Positions 45,001-53,842 of a stretch of 64,000 nucleotides of DNA are shown one piece after another. The position numbers and the translations under genes are program-made. The notes beneath the pieces are model-generated. The model worked only from the letters and a program-made list of their open reading frames with translations. It was not told the origin of the DNA and did not search any database. This stretch comes from Dyadobacter fermentans DSM 18053. Its GTDB lineage: Bacteria > Bacteroidota > Bacteroidia > Cytophagales > Spirosomataceae. Numbering within the stretch: position 1 is the first letter of the stretch; each line of letters starts with the position of its first letter. The stretch covers positions 6,302,501 to 6,366,500 of the forward strand of contig NC_013037.1 of assembly GCF_000023125.1 (NCBI RefSeq), given 5' to 3'.

Positions 45001-45214
45001 AGTATGCGCCGTTGGCGTCGGTGGTAGTGCCCACGCTGGTAGTGCCTTTGAGAACCACACTCACGCCCGGCAGGGCCGTCTGGCTCAGGCTATCGAGCAC
45101 CACCCCTTTAATCTCTTTCGAAGTCTGCGCCTCCACCCGCGCGGTCTGGCCCAAACACAGGGCGATCAGGAGAAAAACGGCGATTCTTAACTGGTAAAGC
45201 TTTTCTTGTTTCAT
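42032..45214 (-). CDS. susC: SusC-like TonB-dependent outer-membrane transporter
   Basis: 1060 aa. Signal peptide; a carboxypeptidase-regulatory-like domain (KEIKGVVLDSLSQTALPGVSV, about 33-115); TonB box region and plug (NEIVVTGYSSQRKQDITGSV to about 240, with PLVIVDGI); then a 22-strand-type barrel ending NQQNFLFGVNLSF. Together with SusD it imports oligosaccharides using TonB energy. No N-terminal anti-sigma-interacting STN domain is present, consistent with control by the GntR regulator rather than an ECF sigma. First gene of the operon. Confidence 0.96.
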   Translation of the reverse strand: MKQEKLYQLRIAVFLLIALCLGQTARVEAQTSKEIKGVVLDSLSQTALPGVSVVLKGTTSVGTTTDANGAYSLALPTDASALVFSFVGYASQEITIGNSSNINVNLRPDSQALNEIVVTGYSSQRKQDITGSVSVVDMKALKSVPAGSAVQALQGQAAGVNVISSGVPGASSNIFIRGVTSFGNTQPLVIVDGIQADLNNISADDIESVQVLKDAGAAAIYGVRGANGVIVVTTKKGKSGQPTVTYDGYVGVQRPLQGNPFDLLNSEDYMKVVNIANPNNSLFRNGMPDYLYAGPGVAGVAKEGDPAVDPSKYFLDPINTSKNYLIQKVNKQGTDWFHELFKPAIMTNHNLAVSGGNEKASYLFSLGYIHQKGTLIETYLKRYSARINTEYRISKRIKVGENVNIFHVDNPGFGNQSEFGTLSAVYKMMPIVPVYDIRGNFGGTFAGPDLGSNQNPVAQQKRTLNNRNSSWNIVGNAYAEVEILKNLTARTSFGVNINNPYSQSFNYTQYDNKQGNSSPNSYSESASYNNMITWTNTLGYNRQFGKHSLQVLLGSESIKSMGRSVGGASQRFFSTEFDYLILGNGTSGVTNFSNAYVNSLFSIFSRVDYAFQDKYLIGATIRRDGSSRFGSRSRYGTFPSVSLGWRLSGEEFMKSVNWLNDLKLRASYGVLGSQNNVAPENAYTLFGGGYGNAYYDITGSSNSVKQGFIQTRIGNPNASWEENVVTNIGLDATILNNSLDFSFEYYKKSINGLLFTQPLPATVGGAAAPVVNIGDIQNKGFDVALTYRGRVGNGLQYSIGTNITAYKNLVVDIPSPGYFDGVSQQGMGTLVRNKQGEEVSSFFGYEVIKLFNSDQEVAEAPAQTGAAPGRFRYRDVNGDGVITPEDRTMLGSPNPDFTYGLNLGLNFKGFDFSAIFYGSQGAEIVNTIRSYTHFYAGYIGNKSNALLNAWTPENTNTTVPKIETGATLSTSGALNSYFIEDGSYLRLRSLILGYTIKPGILQKIKVSKLRLYAQAANLFTITKYSGLDPELGGSSSSFGVDYGNYPNNQQNFLFGVNLSF

Positions 45215-45410
45215 AGTTTTTCAGGTTAAGGAAAGAGTTTAAGAAAGAACTGACGCGCAAAAACGACAAGGTGTTTGGAGTAACCCTACCAGTGATGTAG
45301 TGTGCCGGAGTGAAGAAGAAGCCCGTCGATCAATCGTGACTGTAATACATTTTTAATACAAAATGTCTACGAAAATCGGCCAGGCTTTGTGGATATAACA
45401 GGAGTAATAA

Positions 45411-45441
45411 TGTTTACAAATATATATCTGTTTTGTAAACA
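45411..45441. promoter_or_regulatory. Inverted repeat overlapping the susC promoter, candidate GntR operator
   Basis: TGTTTACAAA-N11-TTTGTAAACA, 10-base perfect arms. On the minus strand a -7 box TATATTTG (45417-45424, read as CAAATATA on plus) overlaps one arm, so a bound protein would block susC transcription; the leader to the ATG would be about 200 bases. Half-sites of the same kind (ATGTAAAC) occur at 46255-46262, reversed at 46329-46336, and partially near 46397, all around the GntR gene start. This supports autoregulation by the adjacent regulator. The 377-base gap holds no gene. Confidence 0.6.
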
Positions 45442-45591
45442 AAAAATATTTGAAGCAGATTTTTTCTAAAAACCCGGAACGGCGTTCTTCTGACGGTGCC
45501 GTTATTGCGCGCAGGAAGAAGGTGTCCACGGAGTGGGGACATTAAAATGATGGCAAAAGAAGATAGGCGGGGCAGCGGCGCGGAGCGTGGC

Positions 45592-46230
45592 TTACTCCAA
45601 ATCCAGAACGGAAACTTCGCCCCTGATCAAGTGCTTGATGAGCGTTTCTTCGGCTAGCTTGAGGTCATTTTCTTTCATGGCCTGCACGATTTGCCGGTGC
45701 TCGAAATCGGTTTGCTCGTAGTCGTTCAGGTGTGTCTGGGCCTGTCCGAGCTTGTGGTGAAACAGGGGGATATTGCTCAATTGGTACAAATCCATCAGCT
45801 TTTTGTTGCTCGCGCTGTCGATCAACGTCTCGTGAAATTTGACATCCGCCTCGCAAGCCCCGCCAAAATACCCGCCGCTCACCATGGAAGTGAAATCGTC
45901 GCAAATGTCTTCCAGCTTCTTAATCAGTACATCGTCCCTTTTTTGGAAAGTCAGCCGTAGCGCGCCGAGTTCGAGCACCTCGCGCAACTCCCTGATCTCC
46001 TTAATGTCCGCAGCACTCAGCGACTTTACAAAATAGCCACCTTTCTCGCCAAAAACGATCAGATTTTCGCCCAGCAACCTGGTCAGCGCCTCCCTCACGG
46101 CCATCCTGTTGACCTCCATCCGTTTGGCCCAGACATCCTCTTTAAGCCGGATGCCCGGCACGAGCTGGTTAGACAAGATTTTTCTCCGTAGTTCAACATA
46201 CACCTTGCTGGCCAGCGAATCCTCTTTCAT
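45592..46230 (-). CDS. GntR-family regulator (FadR/FCD subfamily)
   Basis: 212 aa from ATG 46230 (MKEDSLASKVYVELRRKI); the frame continues upstream to 46350 but that part looks untranslated. N-terminal winged helix: LRRKILSNQLVPGIRLKEDVWAKRMEVNRMAVREALTRLLGENLI. The C-terminal FCD domain is helical with metal-type residues in ADVKFHETLID and FHHKLG. FCD regulators sense small organic or sugar acids and repress nearby catabolic genes. It is separated from susC by a gap with a matching inverted repeat, so it probably controls this operon and itself. Confidence 0.92.
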   Translation of the reverse strand: MKEDSLASKVYVELRRKILSNQLVPGIRLKEDVWAKRMEVNRMAVREALTRLLGENLIVFGEKGGYFVKSLSAADIKEIRELREVLELGALRLTFQKRDDVLIKKLEDICDDFTSMVSGGYFGGACEADVKFHETLIDSASNKKLMDLYQLSNIPLFHHKLGQAQTHLNDYEQTDFEHRQIVQAMKENDLKLAEETLIKHLIRGEVSVLDLE

Positions 46231-46400
46231 TTGCGGAAAAGTAATGTGATAAAAATGTAAACATAAAGGTAGGGATTTTTGATAAAAATAGTTGCTGGAT
46301 TTGTAAGTCTTGGAATTATTGGTTTGGGGTTTACATAGGGCCGGGCCCATAAGGGATCACTTCGGCTCCTATGTGCCCGGTTAAAACTTGAAAGAATGTA

Positions 46401-46450
46401 AATACCCCGATCGGGGTATTGGATGCGATCGGGGGGCGAATTTATTTTTG
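46401..46450 (+). promoter_or_regulatory. 20-bp perfect palindrome and promoter of the repeat-protein gene
   Basis: AATACCCCGATCGGGGTATT (46401-46420) is a perfect palindrome with no loop. Its right end overlaps a -33-like TTG (46419-46421), and 21 bases downstream lies TATTTTTG (46443-46450), matching the Bacteroidota -7 consensus TAnnTTTG. The gene start is 26 bases later. The palindrome is thus placed as an operator for a dimeric repressor. Confidence 0.6.
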
Positions 46451-46475
46451 TAGAAAATCCTCTTCTATCTTTTTC

Positions 46476-49400
46476 ATGACAAAACTTCTACGCTCCGGAG
46501 TACATCTACTTCTTTTCAATCTTATGTCATTCTGCGCCCTTTCCCAGGTGACAGATCTTCTCAATCCATCCGGTACAGAACAATTTGGCACGCTGGTAAC
46601 AGCACTGGAAAACGGCAACTATGTCGTTTTGGACCATATGTACGATCTCAATGGGGTTTCCAATGTTGGTGCTGTGTTTCTATACAATGGTAAAACGCAT
46701 GAACTGATCAGTACATTAACCGGAAGTACGGCTAACGATCAGGTCGGTAGTGGACTGATCATTCCCCTGAAAAACGGCAATTTTGTCGTTCGAAGCGTTT
46801 ATTGGAATAATGGTACCGCTACTTCGGCCGGTGCGGTTACGTGGGTAAACGGAACCACAGGATTGAACGGCGTTGTCAGTGCCGCAAATTCGCTGGTCGG
46901 CAGCTCGACAAACGACATGGTTGGATCAAACTGGATTGAGGTTTTACCCAATGGTAACTACATTGTCGGAAGCCCATCGTGGCGAAATGGGACGGCGGCC
47001 AGCGCAGGCGCCATTACCTTAGGAAATGGCACGACCGGAACGACAGGCCCTGTTTCTGAAACCAACTCTCTGGTAGGCTCCTCGGAAAATGACTACGTCG
47101 GAAGAGTGGTAGTGTTGAAAAATGGCAATTTCCTGGCCCAAAGTCATAGTTGGAATAATGGAAATGTTACCGATGCCGGTGCAGTCACATGGTGCAATGG
47201 TTCTGCACCCGTTACCGGCGCGATAAACGCAAGTAATTCTCTGGTAGGCACGGCGACGAACGATCGTGTCGGTATCGAAGATATTACGGTTTTGGCCAAT
47301 GGGAATTATGTTGTCAGTAGTTCGAGGTGGAATAATGGAGCAGCCAGTGCGGCTGGGGCGGTAACTTTCGGCAATGGCGCGACTGGCGTTACCGGGGCGG
47401 TCAGCAGTGCCAACTCGCTGGTAGGTAGTTCGCTGGGTGATCAAGTGGGCAATGATAGGATATTGGTGCTCAGGAACGGTAACTTCCTGGTGCGGAGTAG
47501 ATATTGGGATCGTGGAAGCATTACGGATGCCGGCGCGGTCACCTGGGTAAGTGCGGTTACGGGATTGTCGGGTGTTGTGAGCAGCGATAACTCGCTCGTA
47601 GGCACCAGTGCAAATGATGCGGTAGGGCAATATATCCCGGCCCTTTTAGCAAATGGTAATTATATAGTAGGGGTCCCCGCCTGGGACAATGGTTCCCTCC
47701 AGAATGCAGGGGCGGCAACGTGGGGAAATGGTTCAACCGGCATTACAGGGAGCATTTCGCAGAGTAATTCTCTGGTCGGAACGTCTGCCAATGCCTATGT
47801 CGGGGGCATTGTTACTGAGCTGACAAACGGGAACTATGTTGTCAGTAGCTCCAATTGGAGCAACGGGTCAGCTGTAAGCGCCGGAGCTGTTACCTGGTGT
47901 AGTGGGGCTGGGGGATTAGCAGGTGAGGTCACTGCCCAGAACTCCCTGGTTGGCTCAACAAGTTACGATCAGGTGGGGACTCAGGTAACTCCCCTTGCTA
48001 ATGGTAATTATGTGGTAACCAGTTTTAACTGGGGAGCCGGGTCGGTTCAAAAAGTGGGCGCCGTCACATTCTGCGACGGTAGCCAGCCTACAAGCAAGGT
48101 GGTAGGAGCTGATAATTCCCTTGTCGGAGTTTTGCAGAGCGAAATGATCGGAAACGGAGGGGTAACTGCCCTTGCGAATGGGAATTACGTCGTAGTTAGC
48201 ACCTCGTGGCGAACCGGTACGGCGTACCAGCGCGGTGCCGTCACCTGGGGAAGCGGCACATCGGGAATTGCAGGCCATATTACTGAGCAAAATTCTCTTG
48301 TAGGCAGCAGAGATCAGGATAACATCGGAAATAAGGGGATCGTGGCCCTGCCCGATGGAAACTATCTTGTGCTAAGTAGCCAATGGGCCAATGGAACAAC
48401 TCTATATGCAGGTGCTGTGACATTTGGCGATGGCCAAAACGGGACTGCCGGGCAGATTTCCCAGCTGAATTCGCTGATCGGCTCGTCGGCTAATGACCAG
48501 ATCGGCAGCCACGGGGTTACCATTCTCCGGAATGGAAATTACCTGGTCAGAAGTCCTTTTTGGAACAATGGCAGCACAATGCGTGTGGGCGCAGTTTCGT
48601 GGGGCAAACGCAATGTGCCGTTAACTGGAATAGTTGGTCCTGATAACTCGTTCGTGGGGTCCATCGCTTACAGTAATATCGGGATAGGAGAACCACGGAT
48701 CTTAGCGAACGGGAACTTTGTGTTGTACAACGCTTTCTCAACAACGTGGGGTGATTCGGAAAGAGGGCTGGTAGGTTTCTGTACCAACCAAAATTCTCTT
48801 GGAAGTTACGGGGGAAACAACGTAGGCGTGGTGGAAGTTTCTGACAATTACTACTACGTGATCAGCATATATAGTCTCACAAACCCTTACACATATCAAT
48901 TCAGGTCTGTTACGCTTTGCAATGCAGTCACCGGCACGTCGGGATCGCCAAACACTTGTAATTCCGTACTCGGCAACTTTAGTACGCCTTTTGCAAATAC
49001 CGCATACAATGCCCAACACGGGTATATGGTTGTGGGACAGCCGCTTTTAAACAAGGTAAGTATTTACGACCCGCTCGGAGCGCCGCTTGCCAACTCTCAG
49101 GACGAGAGTAATTTAAATATCGCCGCAGAAGGCAAGGCTGAGCTCGAAGTTGCATCCGGATGCAGTATTTTGGGTGTGATAGCGTCTACGGGCCCGGAGG
49201 GGATAAGAGGAACTGTAAATGCCAAGGTTTGGGTAGAAGACGAGGTGCCGGATTACAAAGGAGAACCGTTTGTGGCCCGGCATTATCAGATTACACCCGA
49301 GTCGAACCCTGGTACGGCGGAGGGACGCGTCACCCTTTATTTTTCCCAGCTCGATTTCGACAATTTTAACAGCCATCCCAAAAGCATTGAAAAGCTACCG

Positions 49401-50171
49401 ACGAGCGGCTCTGACACGCAGGGGATCATTAACCTGCGCATAGGCAAGTTTTCCGGCGTGAGCAGTGACGGCTCCGGGCTGCCTGGCTCTTATCCAGGCG
49501 AAGCTGGCGAGGTGATCAACCCCGAGGACAGCTATATCGTTTGGAATGCAGCTTATAGCCGTTGGGAAGTCAGCTTTTTTGTAAAAGGATTTAGTGGGTT
49601 CTTTGTGCAAACGAACGCAAATGCATTGCCGGTAACGCTCGTTTCTTTCTCCGGATCTCAGCTTGAAAATGACGTCCTTCTGACCTGGAACGTGACGGAC
49701 GCACAAAATTTCAGCCATTTTGATGTTGAAAGAAGTGTGGATGGAAAGCGCTTTTCCGTGTTGCAGACGGTCCCCTACGTAGACCAGCAGGCCCTATACA
49801 ATGCCATTGATCCAGGCGCCGCCCATTATTTTCCGGGCAAAACGCTCTACTATCGCCTCAGGATGAATGATATCGATCAAACTTTTGCTTACTCCAGGAT
49901 GATCCCCGTCCGTATTGCGGGGGACCGGAATGATGTGGTGGTATATCCCAATCCATCCGCCGGAAAATTTATGGTGACCGTTCATTCGACCGAGGGCGAA
50001 CTTGCCGATATCACCGTGGTGGACCTGCTGGGGAGGGTGGTATCGAGGAGCAGTGCGCGTGTGTCCGCGGGTAAGATAGAGCTGGATGCCGCCGGTCTTT
50101 CTTCCGGATCTTACACGCTGCGCATAGAGGTTCAGGGTAAGGTACAGAGCAGGGTGATTGTGAAGCGATGA
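46476..50171 (+). CDS. Large secreted repeat protein with type IX sorting domain
   Basis: 1231 aa from ATG 46476 (MTKLLRSGVH). The signal peptide ends near FCALSQ. Residues about 50-770 consist of 12-13 units of about 56 aa with the pattern NSLVGSSxNDxVG, LxNGNYVVxSxxWxNG, AGAVTWGNGTTG. Next comes a stretch of about 250 residues rich in beta structure, and the last 90 residues are a Por secretion/T9SS type A domain (VVYPNPSAGKFMV, DLLGRVV, LSSGSYTLRIE). The protein is thus exported through the type IX system and attached to the surface or released. The repeats resemble short beta-strand repeats of Pfam DUF5650 as I remember it, unverified. Function unknown; adhesin is the simplest guess. Confidence 0.85.
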   Translation: MTKLLRSGVHLLLFNLMSFCALSQVTDLLNPSGTEQFGTLVTALENGNYVVLDHMYDLNGVSNVGAVFLYNGKTHELISTLTGSTANDQVGSGLIIPLKNGNFVVRSVYWNNGTATSAGAVTWVNGTTGLNGVVSAANSLVGSSTNDMVGSNWIEVLPNGNYIVGSPSWRNGTAASAGAITLGNGTTGTTGPVSETNSLVGSSENDYVGRVVVLKNGNFLAQSHSWNNGNVTDAGAVTWCNGSAPVTGAINASNSLVGTATNDRVGIEDITVLANGNYVVSSSRWNNGAASAAGAVTFGNGATGVTGAVSSANSLVGSSLGDQVGNDRILVLRNGNFLVRSRYWDRGSITDAGAVTWVSAVTGLSGVVSSDNSLVGTSANDAVGQYIPALLANGNYIVGVPAWDNGSLQNAGAATWGNGSTGITGSISQSNSLVGTSANAYVGGIVTELTNGNYVVSSSNWSNGSAVSAGAVTWCSGAGGLAGEVTAQNSLVGSTSYDQVGTQVTPLANGNYVVTSFNWGAGSVQKVGAVTFCDGSQPTSKVVGADNSLVGVLQSEMIGNGGVTALANGNYVVVSTSWRTGTAYQRGAVTWGSGTSGIAGHITEQNSLVGSRDQDNIGNKGIVALPDGNYLVLSSQWANGTTLYAGAVTFGDGQNGTAGQISQLNSLIGSSANDQIGSHGVTILRNGNYLVRSPFWNNGSTMRVGAVSWGKRNVPLTGIVGPDNSFVGSIAYSNIGIGEPRILANGNFVLYNAFSTTWGDSERGLVGFCTNQNSLGSYGGNNVGVVEVSDNYYYVISIYSLTNPYTYQFRSVTLCNAVTGTSGSPNTCNSVLGNFSTPFANTAYNAQHGYMVVGQPLLNKVSIYDPLGAPLANSQDESNLNIAAEGKAELEVASGCSILGVIASTGPEGIRGTVNAKVWVEDEVPDYKGEPFVARHYQITPESNPGTAEGRVTLYFSQLDFDNFNSHPKSIEKLPTSGSDTQGIINLRIGKFSGVSSDGSGLPGSYPGEAGEVINPEDSYIVWNAAYSRWEVSFFVKGFSGFFVQTNANALPVTLVSFSGSQLENDVLLTWNVTDAQNFSHFDVERSVDGKRFSVLQTVPYVDQQALYNAIDPGAAHYFPGKTLYYRLRMNDIDQTFAYSRMIPVRIAGDRNDVVVYPNPSAGKFMVTVHSTEGELADITVVDLLGRVVSRSSARVSAGKIELDAAGLSSGSYTLRIEVQGKVQSRVIVKR
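46700..48840 (+). repeat. Tandem repeat array of about 56 codons per unit, 12-13 units
   Basis: Array within the surface protein gene. Units begin with S-[LF]-[VI]-G and contain the anchor motifs NGNY/F and AGAVTW. The units are divergent at DNA level, so this is an old expansion rather than a recent tandem duplication. The final units (after about 48600) are degenerate. Confidence 0.8.
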
Positions 50172-50189
50172 ATGGATGATGGCAGGAGG

Positions 50190-50267
50190 CTGTCGGGCAG
50201 ATTTGATAACTGCGTATGGTGATAATCGTTCAAATTGAATAGGCTGGTGCCTGCCTGACAGTTTTTT
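50190..50267 (+). terminator. Terminator after the repeat-protein gene
   Basis: CTGTCGGGCAG (50190-50200) pairs with CTGCCTGACAG (50251-50261) with one G-U pair, closing a 50-base loop, followed by six T. It ends the transcript 19 bases after the stop codon. Confidence 0.6.
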
Positions 50268-50444
50268 GTCGAATGACTCCCGACTTGATGTTCTTATTGG
50301 GTAGTGAAATTTTATTGTAACCTTTTCTAACTATTTACTTTACGGTAAAATAAGATGTAGAAATCTGATCTAAATTGTGCCACGTCAATTAGTTAACAGC
50401 TATTGATTAGCTATCTCACGTTTCCATTCTTCTCCTCTATCGGT

Positions 50445-51200
50445 ATGTTAAAACACTGTTTCCTATTTTTAATCGCCCTGTCATGCCTGTGTTGCGACAA
50501 GGATGCGAACGAATTACCCAAAATCTCACCGCCAACTCCCACAATTCTTACCGCTTATCAGAACAGTGAGGCGATTCTGCAGATATTGCTGACTAACAAA
50601 AGTGACGAATGGCGGAAACAGACCCAGGTTGAAATCAAGAATCTTACAGGGGCAGCTATTAAAGGATTGGCTTTCCATATAGAGGGCTGCAAGACTGCTG
50701 AATCAGGATCATATAACTGCGAAAATGTTTACAGTTATCAAATGAAAGCAGGTGAGGAGATCGCGAGTGAGGGAAGTAAGACAGTTACAACTATCGATGA
50801 TTTTTTTTACGGAAAAGATTTTAAAAACAATCTGTATGTAACTAGGCTTAGTCCGGTTGCAGACGATTCAGGCCTTCCGGCAGGATATTACAGAAATATA
50901 GATGTTGACTATGCAACAGTTGATACATCGGTATTCTACTACGGTAATGGCCGCTGTTTTATCACCGTTGACAACGACGTCGTTCTCAGATATAACCTTT
51001 ATCGCAGGGGCAACGCGGGCGTTGAGATGAAGGATATTGTTGGGAAGATATCGAGAGACACCGTTGTAAACGCCCGATTGGACCAGCGAAAGGCGTCGGA
51101 CACATTCGACTTTCTTACGGGAAAAATCAAGGAACTGGAAATTCTGCTGAATCCCGACGATGATACCAGCGTAAAGTCCATCAAGGTGACGCTCAATTGA
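50445..51200 (+). CDS. Predicted lipoprotein, first gene of an unknown envelope operon
   Basis: 251 aa from ATG 50445. Signal sequence with lipobox-like SCLCC followed by acidic residues, so probably lipid-anchored. Mature domain is beta-rich with paired Cys (EGCKTAESGSYNCEN) likely forming a disulfide. Strands such as AILQILLTNKSDEWRKQTQVEIKNL suggest an immunoglobulin-like domain, but no family is recognised. 30 bases separate it from the next gene. Confidence 0.6.
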   Translation: MLKHCFLFLIALSCLCCDKDANELPKISPPTPTILTAYQNSEAILQILLTNKSDEWRKQTQVEIKNLTGAAIKGLAFHIEGCKTAESGSYNCENVYSYQMKAGEEIASEGSKTVTTIDDFFYGKDFKNNLYVTRLSPVADDSGLPAGYYRNIDVDYATVDTSVFYYGNGRCFITVDNDVVLRYNLYRRGNAGVEMKDIVGKISRDTVVNARLDQRKASDTFDFLTGKIKELEILLNPDDDTSVKSIKVTLN

Positions 51201-51229
51201 ATCTCCGTACTCTTCTTCCTCTTAATACA

Positions 51230-53842
51230 ATGAAATTAACTTCTACAATTACGTGGTTGCTGTTGCAGTTTTGTGCCTTAGCAGCACTGGCACAATCTGA
51301 AAAATCCAGTCAGAAACTTGTCAAGATTACCCAGACGATTGATTCTGATGTCGTGTATTCCGATCTGGACCGCATTTCGGTAACTTTTACTGTGTACTAC
51401 ACAAATCAGCCTGATAAGGAAAAGAAGGAAACCAATTACGTTATAACCTACAAATGCCCGGCCCCTGACGCCCTGCTGGATACTGCGAGCATTAACCTGG
51501 ATGCGCCAATCAATTTTTTAACCTTGAAAACAGAACTGAACCAAAAAATTCAGGTTAAAGGTGATTCTGTCAGGCCCATTCAAGGTAATACGATTATGAA
51601 ACTTTTCGTAGCGTTTACTTCCGTCGGTCAGCTCGATGGGAAGCGGTTGCCGGCGGGTAATTTGCTGGTGCACGACTATATTGGTACATACAAAAAGGAC
51701 ATATTCAAGCATCACGAAGAGAGGCAGGCATTTGTCAGTTCTCAAACCAGTAAGGTAATGGTATTGAATATTGGAATAGACAGCCTGACTAAGGAAATGG
51801 GAGTGCTTGCGGATACTATATCAAAATACGCCAAATTTATCAAGATTGAAGATGAAAAGATTTTAAACTCACGAACGCTGGTTGAGGATAATAATAAGAA
51901 GATCGATGAATTGAAAGCGAAGAAATCGGAGCTGGAAAGACGGCTAGCTGATCAGAACGGAAATATAAGCAAGAATGATGCGTTATTGAAAAATTCAAGA
52001 GAAAAAAGAGATAGCGTAATAAAATTAGAAAAGGCTAAGTCACTTAATGTTTCGGATACGCAAAATACAATTAATGTCGCTGAAACGAATAAGCTTAAAC
52101 TGGAAAAATACGTAGTAATATTGGATAAACTAATTAAGTCAAATGTTTTCAAATTGGACAGCGTATCTGGAACATATAAAATTGATGCGGATGTCTTGAA
52201 GAAAAACTTACTACAAGGTGACTCGATCATTCTGACAAGCCTAATAAAGGATGGATATTTAAAAGAAGATAACCAAAAAATAATTGAATTAGCCACTACT
52301 GATTTAACTAGTAAAATTAAAGAAGACAAGTCCAAAATTGACCGCTATAATAGTGAATTGGTGTCTTTTAGAGCTAAATTAGATAAGCAGAGGGATTCGG
52401 TCTTGGTGTCTCGTATTGAGCTAGCGAAGGTGGAGGAAGAATATTCTGGTTTCAAAAGACTTGTAGATATCCAGGTTGACGAACGGGCAAAAACCGAGAC
52501 TGAACTGGATAAAATCAAAAAGGATATTTCTGAGGCAGAAACTGTTGGTAGAAAGCTTGCCGATATACCCGGTTTGCAACGTGTGCGGGATGAGAAGGTT
52601 AATCTAAACAAGGCACTGATGTCAAAGAGTGATAGTCTTGGTAAAACGCTTACTGCATTTCGTAGAGAGGTAAAGGAAGAAAATAAGAAACTGATCGCGG
52701 CGGGAATATTTCAGATTTTTAAATTACATGTCCAGATCGAGCGGGGTTACATTGAGCGTGTTCAGGTATTTATTCCTGATGCTACGGGCAACCTTGCTAT
52801 TTATGAAAATATTTATGCTATCGGGTTTTCTTCTGTGAAGAACTTTATGCGGTTTTCGAGAACGAGATTGTACGCCCGCCTCTCGCCGGATAAGTTCGTG
52901 TACCTGAGCGATGTATTCGCCAATTACGAAAACTTCCTGGAAAATTATACCCGGGATTATTGTCCGGCCGATACTACCATTAACGATTTTAAACCGTCGG
53001 ACGGCTTCATGAGCTTACAGCGTGACACATTCAAGAATCTTTTTGACACGAAAGTGTACACTGATTTTGAAGGAATAGACCCGGGGAAACCGAATGGTCT
53101 GATTCAATTTGAGGTGTCGCGACGATTTAACATTAAGACGTCCAGGATTCAGGTTCGTAATTCTCGTTCCGATATCGGATGGCTAACATATTTCAATGCA
53201 TTCGGATCACTTAATAAAATTGAAAAGGATAAGCGCGTCCTCGAATTGCGCAATGAGGATGTTGTGCGGAACAATCAGGTGATATCACCTTACTATGCAA
53301 CGGCGCTCGATATCCGCCGGTATCAGAACTTTGCATTAGGAGGCGAACTCAATCTCTTCCTGTTCGACTGGCCGGACGGTAAAATGACATCTTATTTGGA
53401 TATCGGGGCAACATATGGCCACACGCCGCTTGTTCAACGCCCATTGAATGTTGCCGACCCTTCTGCACGCAGGGATTCTATTTCACTGAGCGGACATTCA
53501 TCCACAGTGTACCCGAAAATTTCCGTCGAGCTTTTGTCTGAAAAGCGTATAGGGTTTGTGCTATCATTTCAATTTAATCGCACGGTACTTTTTAGCAATA
53601 ATAATTTCAAGCCTATTACCAGTTACGCAAAATCGGATCTTACCAGTAGGGTTATCGAGCCATCGGCCCGCAATTCACATATGGTGGAATGCTATATCCG
53701 TGCTATGCCTACCAGTAACAGAGACGGGCAGTTTTTCTTTCGCGCGCGATATTTTATTCAGCAGAGAGATCGGAATACATTTTTTGCACAATTCCAGTTT
53801 GGTTACAGCTATAACATAAAACTTAAAGGATTCGACTCATGA
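51230..53842 (+). CDS. Large coiled-coil envelope protein with C-terminal barrel-like domain
   Basis: 870 aa from ATG 51230. Signal peptide (WLLLQFCALAALAQ). Residues about 35-170 form a beta domain. About 180-490 is heptad-rich coiled coil with many Lys, Glu, Asp and Leu (LVEDNNKKIDELKAKKSELE, KIKEDKSKIDRYNSELVSFRAKLDKQRDS). From 500 a globular domain is followed by alternating hydrophobic strands to the end, which ends in aromatic-rich FQFGYSYNIKLKGF, like an outer-membrane barrel. Not recognised as a named family. The stop overlaps the next ATG (53839-53842). Likely spans the periplasm to the outer membrane. Confidence 0.65.
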   Translation: MKLTSTITWLLLQFCALAALAQSEKSSQKLVKITQTIDSDVVYSDLDRISVTFTVYYTNQPDKEKKETNYVITYKCPAPDALLDTASINLDAPINFLTLKTELNQKIQVKGDSVRPIQGNTIMKLFVAFTSVGQLDGKRLPAGNLLVHDYIGTYKKDIFKHHEERQAFVSSQTSKVMVLNIGIDSLTKEMGVLADTISKYAKFIKIEDEKILNSRTLVEDNNKKIDELKAKKSELERRLADQNGNISKNDALLKNSREKRDSVIKLEKAKSLNVSDTQNTINVAETNKLKLEKYVVILDKLIKSNVFKLDSVSGTYKIDADVLKKNLLQGDSIILTSLIKDGYLKEDNQKIIELATTDLTSKIKEDKSKIDRYNSELVSFRAKLDKQRDSVLVSRIELAKVEEEYSGFKRLVDIQVDERAKTETELDKIKKDISEAETVGRKLADIPGLQRVRDEKVNLNKALMSKSDSLGKTLTAFRREVKEENKKLIAAGIFQIFKLHVQIERGYIERVQVFIPDATGNLAIYENIYAIGFSSVKNFMRFSRTRLYARLSPDKFVYLSDVFANYENFLENYTRDYCPADTTINDFKPSDGFMSLQRDTFKNLFDTKVYTDFEGIDPGKPNGLIQFEVSRRFNIKTSRIQVRNSRSDIGWLTYFNAFGSLNKIEKDKRVLELRNEDVVRNNQVISPYYATALDIRRYQNFALGGELNLFLFDWPDGKMTSYLDIGATYGHTPLVQRPLNVADPSARRDSISLSGHSSTVYPKISVELLSEKRIGFVLSFQFNRTVLFSNNNFKPITSYAKSDLTSRVIEPSARNSHMVECYIRAMPTSNRDGQFFFRARYFIQQRDRNTFFAQFQFGYSYNIKLKGFDS

